A stretch of DNA of 64,000 nt, from positions 248,001 through 312,000 of the forward strand of contig NZ_SNXU01000001.1 of NCBI RefSeq assembly GCF_004362515.1, given 5' to 3'. Each line of letters starts with the position of its first letter. Position 1 is the first letter of the stretch. The DNA is from Actinokineospora alba. Lineage in GTDB: Bacteria; Actinomycetota; Actinomycetes; Mycobacteriales; Pseudonocardiaceae. Below the pieces are notes generated by a model. That model searched no databases. It saw only the letters and a program-made list of their open reading frames with translations, and was not told the DNA's origin. The position numbers and the translations under genes are program-made. Below, piece after piece: positions 14,943 to 23,887 of this stretch.

Positions 14943-15363
14943 TCCGTGTCCGGGTGCGGGCCAGGACGGACCCGGCCACGAGGCCGAAGGCGACATGGTC
15001 GGCCACCTGCGGCAACACCGGCAGCGCTCTGATCCGCGGTAGCCGCCGCCCGATCAGCCCCAGGTCGAGGGCGGCTATGGCGAGACCGGCCACCGCGCCC
15101 GCCGCCGTCGTGTGCCGTCTCGGCAGGGTCGTGGCGAGGGCCGTGGCCCAGCCCAACGACAGGCCTGTGTGGACGACGACGGCGGCGACGAGGAGACGTC
15201 CGGGGCGGGTTTCGTTCGGCAGGATCAGCGAACCCGCGGCTCTGGTCGCGGCCAACGGGTCTTGGCCCGCGACAATCGCCCACGCGGTCGAAGGCGCTCC
15301 ACTCAGGACTCCAGCCAGCAGGCCTGCGCGGAGCGCGCCACGGGTGCGGTGTTCGGGGTCCAC
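14914..15363 (-). CDS. Small membrane protein of unknown function
   Basis: This is a 149-residue protein from a GTG start. It has four hydrophobic stretches: AGLLAGVLSGAPSTAWAIV, LLVAAVVVHTGLSLGWATAL, AAGAVAGLAIAALDLGLIG and VADHVAFGLVAGSVLA. The pattern resembles small actinobacterial DUF-type membrane proteins that are often annotated only as hypothetical. It is downstream of the siderophore-like operon on the same strand (17-bp gap), so it might be cotranscribed, but nothing links it to siderophore export. The start is uncertain. Confidence 0.6.
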   Translation of the reverse strand: MDPEHRTRGALRAGLLAGVLSGAPSTAWAIVAGQDPLAATRAAGSLILPNETRPGRLLVAAVVVHTGLSLGWATALATTLPRRHTTAAGAVAGLAIAALDLGLIGRRLPRIRALPVLPQVADHVAFGLVAGSVLARTRTRINRRAPGSP

Positions 15364-15380
15364 GGTGTAAGTGTCGCAGG

Positions 15381-16586
15381 TCAGCGGCCGCCGACGTGGG
15401 TCACGGCGGGGCGGTCGTGCATCAGGAACTCCACGTGGCTGATGTTCTGCGCGTACGCCCCGGCCAGGGCGAACACCACCTTGTCGCCGACCCGCACCCG
15501 ACTCGCCCGGACCGAACGCGCGAGCACGTCCTTCGGGGTGCACAGCTGGCCGACGAAGGTGACCGGGTTGTCGGTGCCGGAGCGGGCCCACGGGCGGTCC
15601 CAGCGGTCCACCGGCAGCACCGCGAGCGGCTGGTCGTGGCCCTTCGCGGCCGGGGTGCGCAGATGGTGGGTGCCGCCCGCGCAGATGGCGAACCACTCGC
15701 CGTGGCTCTGCTTTACATCCAGGACTTCCGTGGCGTACCAACCGGAGTAGGCACTCACCGCGCGACCCGGCTCGATCCTCACCACGGGACCGCCCGGGAG
15801 CACGGGAAGCTGCCGGGCGTAGTCGGCCCAGTCGAAGACCCGTTCGGGCCGCAGGTAGTCGACGTTCATGCCACCACCGATGTTGACCTCGGCCAGCGGC
15901 AGTCCGTGCCGACACGCGAAGTCGACCGCCCAGCGGTGGATGGCGACCCCCTGCGCGGCACACGGCTCCGGGTCCAAGCCGCTGGCCAGGTGCGCGTGGA
16001 CGCCCACGAAGTCGATGCCGGGCAACGACTCCAGCGCTCCCGCGCAGGCGTCCGCTTCGGCCGGGTCCATGCCGAACGGGCTCGGGCGCCCACCCATGGT
16101 CAGCACGCCGGGGGCGCCGCCGGTCGGGAGGTTCACCCGCAGCAGCACCCGCGCACGGGTGCCCAGGTCCCTGGCGAGAACGTCCAGCCGGCGCAGTTCG
16201 TTCAGGCTTTCCACGTGGAAGCGGTCCACCCTCGCGTTCAGGGCGGCGGTGAGTTCCGTGTCGGTCTTCCCGGGACCGCCGAAGGCGAGCGGGATATCCG
16301 GCGCCACCTGCAGCACGTGCGCCAACTCGCCCCCGCTGGCCACCTCCAGGCCGTCGACATGACGTGCGATCACCCGCAGCAGGCCTGGGTCCGGGTTCGC
16401 CTTCACGGCGTGGATCAGCTCCACGGACCCGAGCGCCGCCCGGATCGCCGTCACGTGGGCGTCGAGGTGCGCCAGGTCGTAGACGTAGGTCGGCGACCCG
16501 TCCAACTCCCGAACGGCTTCGGCGACCCGGTCGGTCAGCGGGGTGCCGGCGGGCGCGAGGACCGCGGCGGGCAGGACACTCGTCAA
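15381..16586 (-). CDS. Type III PLP decarboxylase, siderophore-type (PvsE/SbnH-like)
   Basis: This is a 401-residue alanine-racemase-fold decarboxylase. Lys62 (ELIHAVKANPD) is the PLP-binding lysine, GGGM at 237-240 and EPGR at 272-275 bind the phosphate, and Cys349 (LCTPKDVLA) is the partner-subunit catalytic residue. Relatives SbnH and PvsE decarboxylate the amino-acid part of a citryl conjugate during staphyloferrin B and vibrioferrin synthesis. As the last gene of an operon with two IucA/IucC synthetases and an ATP-grasp ligase, it fits PvsE, which would turn O-citryl-serine into O-citryl-ethanolamine. A diaminopimelate or ornithine decarboxylase is less likely in this context. Confidence 0.85.
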   Translation of the reverse strand: MTSVLPAAVLAPAGTPLTDRVAEAVRELDGSPTYVYDLAHLDAHVTAIRAALGSVELIHAVKANPDPGLLRVIARHVDGLEVASGGELAHVLQVAPDIPLAFGGPGKTDTELTAALNARVDRFHVESLNELRRLDVLARDLGTRARVLLRVNLPTGGAPGVLTMGGRPSPFGMDPAEADACAGALESLPGIDFVGVHAHLASGLDPEPCAAQGVAIHRWAVDFACRHGLPLAEVNIGGGMNVDYLRPERVFDWADYARQLPVLPGGPVVRIEPGRAVSAYSGWYATEVLDVKQSHGEWFAICAGGTHHLRTPAAKGHDQPLAVLPVDRWDRPWARSGTDNPVTFVGQLCTPKDVLARSVRASRVRVGDKVVFALAGAYAQNISHVEFLMHDRPAVTHVGGR

Positions 16587-16598
16587 CGGGTCTTCCTT

Positions 16599-18356
16599 TC
16601 AGAGAAGGCGGCCGATCGGGTTGGGAAAGGGGACATAGCCCGCCTGCCGGTCGGCTTGGCGCTCCCACCGGACGAGCAGATTCGTCTTGGCGGGCAACGG
16701 AATCCCGGTCAGCAGCGCCCGCAGCCGCGGCGGGTTCCCCAAGGCGCGGCTCACCGCGGCCACCGTGTCGCCGAGGTCGGACCACAGCCGGTCCTCGAAC
16801 CGGCACATCCCCGGCGCCGACTCGTGCACCAGATCGGCGAGGGCGCCCGCGAACTCGGTCAGGTGGTTGACGAAAAGGCAGTAGGCGATCCGGTTCCACG
16901 CGCGTTCGTCGTCGTAGGCCACCGCGCGGGCGACGTCGGCGGGCAGCGCGGCGAGGGTGTCCAGGTGCCGGTCGGTGAGGAGCTTCGTGCCTTCCAGGTC
17001 ACGGGCGAGCACCCGCACCGGCATGCTGTCCGGGCCGAGCACGACCAGCACGTTCTGCGGGTGCGGTTCCAGCACCACGCCGTGTTCGGCCCACAGGCTC
17101 AGGACCGGCGGGACAAGCAGGTTCGTGTACCGGTGCCACCACCGCAGCGCCCACGCCTCGACGTTCGCCGTCCCGACGAGATCGGCCAAGCGCGTTCGGG
17201 TTCCCACCGGATCGCGGTGCTCGGCGGCGAGGGCGCCCGCGAGGTGCACCTGGCCACCGAGGTGCTCGCCCAGGCCGCCGCGCACGATGGTGCCGAATCC
17301 CTCCAGCAGCGCGTGCCGCCCCCGCCTGTCGCCGTAACGAGCGGGGAGGTCGACGGTGCGCGCGGCGGGCTCGGGCAGGAACCCGAATCCCGGGTGTTCG
17401 CGCGTCACGCGTGCGCACGGTTCGGCGAGCAGCCGGGTGAGTTCGACGGCACCCGCGAGTTCGTAGTCGGAGTTCTTGCGCAGGCAGTTGGTGATCCGCA
17501 CGTTGAGGCTGGTCTTGAGGAACAGGTCGGTTTCAGGCTGGTAGAGCGTGCGAACGCTGGCCGTCGGATGGAACTGGGGGCCCGTCTCGCCGAGGTCGCG
17601 CAGCGCGCCCGCCGCCATCGCCGCGCGCAGGATCGGGCCCGCGGCGTTGTCGGCGGACATCAGCGCGAACTGCCACGGGTGCACCGGGAGCGCGCGGAAT
17701 CCTTCTGGCACAGGCAAGTCCGCGGTCCGCGCGTGCCCATCGAACCCCAGGTCGTCGACGGCGTGGTCGCGGACAAGTTCGGCGGGTGCGGCCAGCCAAC
17801 GCAACGGGAACGCCGACCGCGACTCGGGGGCGTAGCGCCGCCACTGCTCGGAGCCGCCGGACCGCGACTTCGGCGTCGGGTGGCGCGGATGCCCGGCCAC
17901 CAAGGACTGTTCGGAGTCGAGGTAGGCGCCCGCGGATCCCGGCACCGGCCGGTCGGCGGACTTCGGCCGGGTGCGCAGGATGTCCTCGAGCGCGTCACGG
18001 CTGGCCGCGACCTGCCCGGCGAACTCGTCGTTCCCGTGGCCGGTGCGCAGGGTGAGTTCGGCGTCGATCAGCGCGGCCAGTTCGTCGGCGGCGCACGACC
18101 GCCACCCGCCATCGTCCTGTTCGGACTGGACGGGCCCGGTGAAGCGGTGTGCCGCGACGGTGGACGCGCGGCGCAGCCGGGCCCGCAGCGTGCGGCCGGT
18201 ATAGGGCAGGTGCACCACGAGGAAGCGGTCGACGATCCCCGTCCGCCGTTCGGGTCCGGCGACTTCCCGGACAAGGCAGCCGAGAATCGTGTGGGCGGTC
18301 AGCAGATCAGCGGTGTCGACGCTCAGACCCGCCGCGGCGGTGGTCGAGGCGGTCAA
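16599..18356 (-). CDS. IucA/IucC-family NIS siderophore synthetase (PvsD-like position)
   Basis: This is a 585-residue NRPS-independent siderophore synthetase. The ATP-binding signature GHPRHPTPKSRSG is at 155-167, followed by HPWQ, the SVRTLYQP phosphate contacts, KTSLNVRITNCLRKN, and the acceptor-site EPHPQN. Such enzymes adenylate a carboxylate of citrate or a citryl intermediate and pass it to an amine or alcohol. The start is a TTG at 18356, picked because AGGAG sits just before it, inside the end of the upstream synthetase gene. Longer frames upstream are antisense-type extensions over that gene. In the pvs order this corresponds to PvsD (citrate plus serine). Confidence 0.88.
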   Translation of the reverse strand: MTASTTAAAGLSVDTADLLTAHTILGCLVREVAGPERRTGIVDRFLVVHLPYTGRTLRARLRRASTVAAHRFTGPVQSEQDDGGWRSCAADELAALIDAELTLRTGHGNDEFAGQVAASRDALEDILRTRPKSADRPVPGSAGAYLDSEQSLVAGHPRHPTPKSRSGGSEQWRRYAPESRSAFPLRWLAAPAELVRDHAVDDLGFDGHARTADLPVPEGFRALPVHPWQFALMSADNAAGPILRAAMAAGALRDLGETGPQFHPTASVRTLYQPETDLFLKTSLNVRITNCLRKNSDYELAGAVELTRLLAEPCARVTREHPGFGFLPEPAARTVDLPARYGDRRGRHALLEGFGTIVRGGLGEHLGGQVHLAGALAAEHRDPVGTRTRLADLVGTANVEAWALRWWHRYTNLLVPPVLSLWAEHGVVLEPHPQNVLVVLGPDSMPVRVLARDLEGTKLLTDRHLDTLAALPADVARAVAYDDERAWNRIAYCLFVNHLTEFAGALADLVHESAPGMCRFEDRLWSDLGDTVAAVSRALGNPPRLRALLTGIPLPAKTNLLVRWERQADRQAGYVPFPNPIGRLL

Positions 18357-18358
18357 GA

Positions 18359-20032
18359 TCAGCTCCTGGGGCGCAGATAGTTCGGGCCGGCGTGGCGGTA
18401 GTGCTTGTTGATGTCCGTGCAGCCGAGGCGGTGCTTGGGAAGCAGGGTCCCGGCGGTGACCATCGCCTTGACCGGTAAGTGTTCCGCCTCCAGCACCCGC
18501 CTGCGCACCGCTTCGGCCGCCGCGACGGACCTGGGGTCGGCCAAGACGGTCCAGCGGACCAGCGCCTGCTCGATCCTGTTCCGCAGCAAGGCGAACAACC
18601 GCGCCCGGCGCGCCAGGTCGTCGCCCGCGTGCTCGACGATCAGCGCGCCCGCGCACAGGTGCAGGGTGATCGTGATGAACAGGTCGGCGAGGTCGTCCTC
18701 GCCGGTGACGCACATCCGCTGATCGGCGAACGAGTCCGGCGTCACGGGGAGCCCCAGCGCTTCGGAGAGGCGCTCGCAGTCGATCCGCGCGCCGTCGTCG
18801 TCCTTGTAGACCAAGCGAAGCCAGGGATCACGGTCGGCCATGGCAACGGTGATGTTCTGCTGGTGCGCCTCCAGCGCCACGCCGTAGCGGACCCACAGCG
18901 CGACATGCCAGTCGAGCAGCAGAGTCAGGTAGGTGTCGAGCCAGGCGTCGGTGTCGCCGCCGGTGTGCCGGGCGGCGAACGCGTCGAGCAGCGTGCCGCC
19001 TGGGGTCGCCGGGTCTTCGGCGAGCAGCGCGGCGACGGGTGCGAGCGTGTCGTCCTCAAGGTCGGCGGGATAGCGGCGGACCAGCACGGCGAGCAGGTCG
19101 TCGGCGCTGTCGAGCCAGGCTGACTCGTCGGCGAGCAGGATCCGTTCGCGCAGCGCGGGTTCGCGGTCCAGGATCGCCCGCAGCAGCCGGTGCACGGTGT
19201 CGCCGTCGGCCAGCGTGCCGGGCTTGATGGTGCGGCTGTTGCGTTTGCCGAGGGTGGCGGTCGGCATCGGCAGCTTGAGGTGGACGCCGGGGTGGTCGGC
19301 GAGTGCCACCGTGCGAGTCGACAACGTCGGTGTCGCGAGCAGCGACCCGTCCACGTTTCCGGTCAACGGATGCACCGGCACCGCGAGGTGACCGACGGCC
19401 GCTTCGGGCCACCAGTCCGGGAGCCGGGCGGCCAGCGTCGGCGAGAGCCGCACCGAGTCCCGGGGGACGGTGGTCCAGCCGACCTTTAGCTCGGGCAGGA
19501 ACTCCGGCGCGTAGCGGCGCAGGTCGGCCTCGTCGAGGCCCCAGCGGCAGCGGCCGGTCGGGTGCACGGGGTGGTCGCGCAGCGCGGCCAGCGACTCGTG
19601 GTGCAGCAGCTCACGAAACCCTTCGGCGCCGGGCTCCGCCCTGATCTTGGCGTACAACTCGCCGCGCGCCGTCTCGTGCAGCCGCACGACAGCAAGCGTT
19701 TGCGCACACTCTTCGACGAAATCCGCCCAGCCTTGCTCCGCCTCCGGGTCGTCCGCGGGCGCGAGTGCGGCCAACACCTCGGCAAGCGTGTCGAGCACCT
19801 GCCCGGCCACGACGACCAAGGGACGTGCGAGCCGGTACTCGGCAAGGAACCCGTCCGGCTCCACCGGCAGGTGCACCCGCCGCTCCCGTGGCAGCGGCGC
19901 GCACCACCATGGCCCTGCCCAGTCCTGGCCCGCGGGCCGATCACCGAGTGCACCCCGCTCGGCCAGACCGAGGTGATCCTCGCGCAGCAGCGCGTCCACC
20001 ACCCGGCGGAGCAGCTCAGCCTCGACCGTCAC
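18359..20032 (-). CDS. IucA/IucC-family NIS siderophore synthetase (PvsB-like position)
   Basis: This is a 557-residue synthetase of the same family as its neighbour. The ATP-binding signature is HPVHPTGRCRWG at 154-165, in which the usual lysine after HPxHP is arginine (Arg161). Further motifs are TLSTRTVALAD, LKLPMPTATLGKRNSRTI and EAHQQN. The C-terminal ferric-reductase-like subdomain is intact. Its GTG start overlaps the stop of the ATP-grasp gene (GTGA), so translation is coupled. In the pvs order it corresponds to PvsB, which would attach the second carboxylic acid unit (2-oxoglutarate in vibrioferrin). The substrate here is inferred from order only. Confidence 0.88.
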   Translation of the reverse strand: MTVEAELLRRVVDALLREDHLGLAERGALGDRPAGQDWAGPWWCAPLPRERRVHLPVEPDGFLAEYRLARPLVVVAGQVLDTLAEVLAALAPADDPEAEQGWADFVEECAQTLAVVRLHETARGELYAKIRAEPGAEGFRELLHHESLAALRDHPVHPTGRCRWGLDEADLRRYAPEFLPELKVGWTTVPRDSVRLSPTLAARLPDWWPEAAVGHLAVPVHPLTGNVDGSLLATPTLSTRTVALADHPGVHLKLPMPTATLGKRNSRTIKPGTLADGDTVHRLLRAILDREPALRERILLADESAWLDSADDLLAVLVRRYPADLEDDTLAPVAALLAEDPATPGGTLLDAFAARHTGGDTDAWLDTYLTLLLDWHVALWVRYGVALEAHQQNITVAMADRDPWLRLVYKDDDGARIDCERLSEALGLPVTPDSFADQRMCVTGEDDLADLFITITLHLCAGALIVEHAGDDLARRARLFALLRNRIEQALVRWTVLADPRSVAAAEAVRRRVLEAEHLPVKAMVTAGTLLPKHRLGCTDINKHYRHAGPNYLRPRS

Positions 20033-21261
20033 GCCGCCACCACGGGTTCGATCACCCAGCGCTGTCCGGCGAGGAACTCTTCAACCGTCTTGTCCACTGT
20101 GGACCGATCGGGTCCGATCGCGTGCACCGCGGACAGGTAGTCGCGGTTCGTGCCGTGCCAGTCCGCCGCGACCCCCACGTCCCGCATCCGCCGGTGCCCC
20201 AACCGGACCCCGTCGACGGTGAACTCGCCTGCGGGCGGCGCGGCGACCAGGACACCCGCGCGGTCCGCCGTCACGTAGTCCACCCTGGCGTGCCGGGCCA
20301 GACCCACCGGGTCGGGCAGCCCGGCGGGCAGGGACTCCCCCAGATGCAGTCGGATCACCTGGGCGAACAGGTCGATGCCGAGCAGCTCGGCGCAGATCAG
20401 GTCCATGGTGTCGCCGATGAGCCGGTAGTTGACCTCGATGATCCGCGCCCGGTCGCCGTCGACGACGAACTCCGTGTGGCACGCGCCCAATCCGACGCCG
20501 AGCGCGGCGAGTTGGGCGCGCAGGTGCGCCTCGACGGCGGGCGGCAGCCGCGGTGCCCACTCCATGCGGGTCTCGGCGAAGTGTGGCGGGGCGCCGAGGC
20601 TGGTCCGCCAGGAACCGAAGTGGTACAGCGATTTCCCGTCGCCGAGCGTGTCGTAGGTCCTTACGTCACCGGCCAGGTACTCCTCGACGACCAGGGTCGC
20701 CTCGGGCCTGCGAGTCCTGATCTCGGCGACTCGGGCGGCGAGGTCGGCCAAGTCGGTGACGAGCAGCGCGTCCTCGCTGGCCACGCCTTCGCGCGGTTTG
20801 ACCACCGCGGGGAACGGCACGGCCAGGCTTGCCAGTTCGGACAACGGCAGCGCCGGATCGAGCTGGCCGCAGCGCACCACGTCCAACCCGGCCTCGGCCA
20901 GGACCGACCGGGCGAGCGCCTTGTTCTTGCAGCGCACCGCCGCCGCCCACGGTTTCGCGGGCAGCCCCAGCAACTCCGCGGCGAGCGCGGTCACCGCTTG
21001 CAGGTGGTCGCTGTTGCTGAGCAGGCCCGCGGGCCTGCCGAACCGGGAGGCCAGGGCCCGTACCCGCGCGGCCACCGCACCCGGGTCGCGCACGTCCGCC
21101 TCGACCACAACCGGCGGACAGTCAAGGCCGCGGTACGCCTCCCGGTGCGCCTCGACACGGTCGGTCAGCAGCACCGTCTCCAGACCGAGCCGGGCGGCGG
21201 CCGGGAGCAGACCGTGGGTGACCGCGTCAGTCGGCGGAAGCGCGGTGACGTAGAGCCGCAA
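20029..21261 (-). CDS. ATP-grasp ligase, first gene of siderophore operon (PvsA-like)
   Basis: This is a 410-residue ATP-grasp enzyme. The N-terminal pre-ATP-grasp domain has SNSDHLQAVTALAAELLG, CKNKALARSVLAEAGL is the family's clamp helix, FPAVVKPREGVASEDAL is the ATP-binding strand, and RARIIEVNYRLIGDTMDL carries the magnesium ligands Glu and Asn. Enzymes of this kind form amide bonds through an acyl phosphate. PvsA of the vibrioferrin pathway is such a protein and is thought to add alanine. The iron box lies 25 bp upstream of the ATG, so this gene leads an iron-repressed transcript. Confidence 0.85.
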   Translation of the reverse strand: MRLYVTALPPTDAVTHGLLPAAARLGLETVLLTDRVEAHREAYRGLDCPPVVVEADVRDPGAVAARVRALASRFGRPAGLLSNSDHLQAVTALAAELLGLPAKPWAAAVRCKNKALARSVLAEAGLDVVRCGQLDPALPLSELASLAVPFPAVVKPREGVASEDALLVTDLADLAARVAEIRTRRPEATLVVEEYLAGDVRTYDTLGDGKSLYHFGSWRTSLGAPPHFAETRMEWAPRLPPAVEAHLRAQLAALGVGLGACHTEFVVDGDRARIIEVNYRLIGDTMDLICAELLGIDLFAQVIRLHLGESLPAGLPDPVGLARHARVDYVTADRAGVLVAAPPAGEFTVDGVRLGHRRMRDVGVAADWHGTNRDYLSAVHAIGPDRSTVDKTVEEFLAGQRWVIEPVVAA

Positions 21262-21285
21262 ACGGGACCCCTCGAAGAATGGACG

Positions 21286-21304
21286 TTAGGTTAGCTATAC
21301 CTAA
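21286..21304. promoter_or_regulatory. IdeR/DmdR1-type iron box
   Basis: TTAGGTTAGCTATACCTAA matches the 19-bp DtxR-family consensus (TTAGGTTAGGCTAACCTAA) in both outer half-sites, TTAGGT and ACCTAA, with differences only in the centre. It sits 25 bp upstream of the siderophore operon's first start codon, where bound iron-loaded repressor would block the promoter. No other such box was seen in the window. Confidence 0.88.
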
Positions 21305-21355
21305 CGATCTTCCCTGGGCAAGGTCAAGCCGACGGCCCGATACAGCCCGATCGGG

Positions 21356-23887
21356 TCAGGCGAGCACGACCTTGCCCAGTTCCGCGTGCGTGGCGAGCAG
21401 ACCGTGCTTGGGCAGCACCCGCGCGGTGACCCCGAGCGCGCCCGCGTGCGGGAGTGAGATCTCCGCCGAGTACCGCCCGGACCCGACCGGCCGCATCGTG
21501 GCGGTCACCACGTCGCTCAGTTCGTCCGCGTCACTGACCCGGCCGACCACCGCCTGCACCTCGACGTCATGCGGGTCGAGTCCGGCCAGGTCGACCGAGG
21601 CCTGCACCTGGACCCGGTCGCCGATCACCGGCATCTGCCCCTCGTCGAGCGAGAGCTCGCAGCTGGTGACCCGGATGTGCGGCCACGAACCGGACAGCCG
21701 CCGCCGGTACTCCGCGAGGTCCTTGGCGGCCCGGAAGCCGTCGACCTGCGCGAGCGCGCCCGCGGTGGCCGCGGGCGCGTAGTGCGCCTCGACGTACTCG
21801 CGGACCATGCGCGAGGCCTGCACCTGCGGGCCGAGCGACATCAGGGTGTGGCGCACCATCGCCATCCAGCGGCTGGGCACCCCACCCTGGTCGCGGTCGT
21901 AGTACAGCGGTGCGACCTGCGAACCGAGCAGCTCATAGAGCGCCGCCGCCTCCAGGTCGTCGCGACGGACCGGGTCGGTGACGCCGTCGGCGGTCGGAAT
22001 GGCCCAGCCGTTGCTGCCGTCGTAGAACTCGTCCCACCAACCGTCCCGAATGGACAGATTGAGGCCGCCGTTCAGCGCCGCCTTCATACCGGAGGTGCCG
22101 CACGCCTCCAGCGGGCGCATCGGGTTGTTGAGCCAGACGTCGCAGCCCCAGTACAGGTAGCGGGCCATCGACATGTCGTAGTCGGGCAGGAAGACGATGC
22201 GGTGGCGGACCCCGGCGTCGTCGGCGAACCGGACGATCTGCTGGATCAGCGCCTTGCCGCCGTCGTCGGCCGGGTGCGACTTGCCCGCGACGACGAGCTG
22301 CACCGGGCGTTCCGGGTGCAGCAGCAGCGCCCGCAGGCGCTCCGGGTCGCGGAGCATGAGCGTGAGCCGCTTGTACGTCGGCACCCGGCGGGCGAAGCCG
22401 ACGGTGAGCACGTCCGGGTCGAAGACCGAGTCGGTCCAGTTCAGTTCGAGCGCCGACGCCCCGCGCTGCAGCCACGCCGCGCGCACCCGCCTGCGGACCT
22501 CGCCGACGAGCCGCTCACGCAGCCCGCACCGCAGCTTCCACAGCTCGGCGTCGCTCATCGACTCGATGACCGACGACGGGTCTTCCTCGTCGAAGGCCGA
22601 CGCCATCTCGACGGCGGCCCACGTGGGGCCGTGGACGCCGTTGGTGACCGACGAGATCGGCACCTCGTCGGTGTCGAAGCCCGGCCACAAACCGCCGAAC
22701 ATGGACCGGCTCACCGCGCCGTGCAGCTTGGAGACGCCATTGGCGCGCTGCGCGAGGCGCAGGCCCATGTGCGCCATGTTGAACATGCCCGCGTTCTCCT
22801 CGGCGCCGAGGGAGAGGATGCGGCGCAGATCGATCCCGGGCAGCAGGGACTCGTCGCCGAAGTAGTGCTGCACGAGATCGATCGGGAACCGGTCGATGCC
22901 CGCGGGCACGGGGGTGTGCGTGGTGAACACGGTCCCCGCGCGCACGGCGGACAGCGCCTGGTCGACGTCGAGGTTGTGCCCGGAGACCAGTTCGCGGACC
23001 CGCTCCAGGCCGAGGAACCCGGCGTGGCCCTCGTTGGTGTGGAACACCTCGGGCTGCGGGGTGCCGGTCAGCTCACAGTAGGTGCGCACCGCGCGGACGC
23101 CGCCGATGCCCGCGAGGATCTCCTGGCGGATGCGGTGGTCCTGGTCGCCGCCGTAGAGCCGGTCGGTGACGCCGCGAAGATCGTCGGAGTTCTCCTCGAT
23201 GTCCGAGTCGAGCAGCAGCAGCGGCACCCGGCCGACCTGCGCCTTCCAGATCCGGGCCCGCAGAATGCGCCCGCCCGGCATCGCGACGTGCACCAGGATG
23301 GGCGCGCCGGACGGCTCGGCGAGCGGCTCCAGCGGCAGCCCGCTGGGGTCGATGACCGGGTAGTGCTCGACCTGCCAGCCGTCGAGCGAGAGCGACTGGC
23401 GGAAGTAGCCGGAGCGGTAGAGCAGGCCGACACCGATCAGCGGCACGCCGAGGTCCGACGCGGCCTTGAGGTGGTCACCGGCGAGCACGCCCAGCCCGCC
23501 GGAGTAGTTCGGCAGCGCCTCGGTGACGCCGAACTCCATCGAGAAGTAGGCGATGGCCGCGGGGAATCTCGTCCCGTCGACCTCCTGGGCGCGGTTCTGG
23601 TACCAGCGCGGCGCCTCCATGTAGTCGCGCAGGTCGTCGGAGATCTCCCGCACGCGGCCGAGGAACTCCTCGTCCCCCGCGAGCCGCTCGAGCCGCTCGG
23701 CGGGAACCTGCGCGAGCAGGTGCAGCGGATCCCCGCCGACGCGCTGCCAGATGTCCTGGTCGACGGCGGCGAAGAGGTCCTGGGTGGGCGGGTGCCACGT
23801 CCAGCGCAGGTTCGTGGCAAGCGTGCCGAGATCGGCAAGCTGCTCGGGAAGACCGGCACGGACGGTGAATCGGCGTACGGCTCTCAC
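21356..23887 (-). CDS. glgP: Alpha-glucan (glycogen) phosphorylase
   Basis: This is an 843-residue GT35 phosphorylase of the short actinobacterial type, similar throughout to Rv1328. The PLP-binding lysine is Lys602 in EACGTSGMKAALNGGLN. Other motifs are YFSMEFGVTEALPNYSGG, VFTTHTPVPAG and RRVPTYKRLTLML. It releases glucose-1-phosphate from alpha-1,4-glucan ends. The GTG at 23887 gives an N-terminus (VRAVRRFTVRAGLPE) that lines up with mycobacterial GlgP. An upstream in-frame ATG at 23992 would add a non-homologous tail. It is divergent from glgE, with a 240-bp shared regulatory gap. Confidence 0.92.
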   Translation of the reverse strand: MRAVRRFTVRAGLPEQLADLGTLATNLRWTWHPPTQDLFAAVDQDIWQRVGGDPLHLLAQVPAERLERLAGDEEFLGRVREISDDLRDYMEAPRWYQNRAQEVDGTRFPAAIAYFSMEFGVTEALPNYSGGLGVLAGDHLKAASDLGVPLIGVGLLYRSGYFRQSLSLDGWQVEHYPVIDPSGLPLEPLAEPSGAPILVHVAMPGGRILRARIWKAQVGRVPLLLLDSDIEENSDDLRGVTDRLYGGDQDHRIRQEILAGIGGVRAVRTYCELTGTPQPEVFHTNEGHAGFLGLERVRELVSGHNLDVDQALSAVRAGTVFTTHTPVPAGIDRFPIDLVQHYFGDESLLPGIDLRRILSLGAEENAGMFNMAHMGLRLAQRANGVSKLHGAVSRSMFGGLWPGFDTDEVPISSVTNGVHGPTWAAVEMASAFDEEDPSSVIESMSDAELWKLRCGLRERLVGEVRRRVRAAWLQRGASALELNWTDSVFDPDVLTVGFARRVPTYKRLTLMLRDPERLRALLLHPERPVQLVVAGKSHPADDGGKALIQQIVRFADDAGVRHRIVFLPDYDMSMARYLYWGCDVWLNNPMRPLEACGTSGMKAALNGGLNLSIRDGWWDEFYDGSNGWAIPTADGVTDPVRRDDLEAAALYELLGSQVAPLYYDRDQGGVPSRWMAMVRHTLMSLGPQVQASRMVREYVEAHYAPAATAGALAQVDGFRAAKDLAEYRRRLSGSWPHIRVTSCELSLDEGQMPVIGDRVQVQASVDLAGLDPHDVEVQAVVGRVSDADELSDVVTATMRPVGSGRYSAEISLPHAGALGVTARVLPKHGLLATHAELGKVVLA

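Noticed and set aside
15396..18380. A 994-codon plus-strand open frame across the siderophore operon
   Set aside because: Its translation is rich in Arg, Gly and Val without any domain. The opposite strand carries the decarboxylase and NIS synthetase with active-site motifs.
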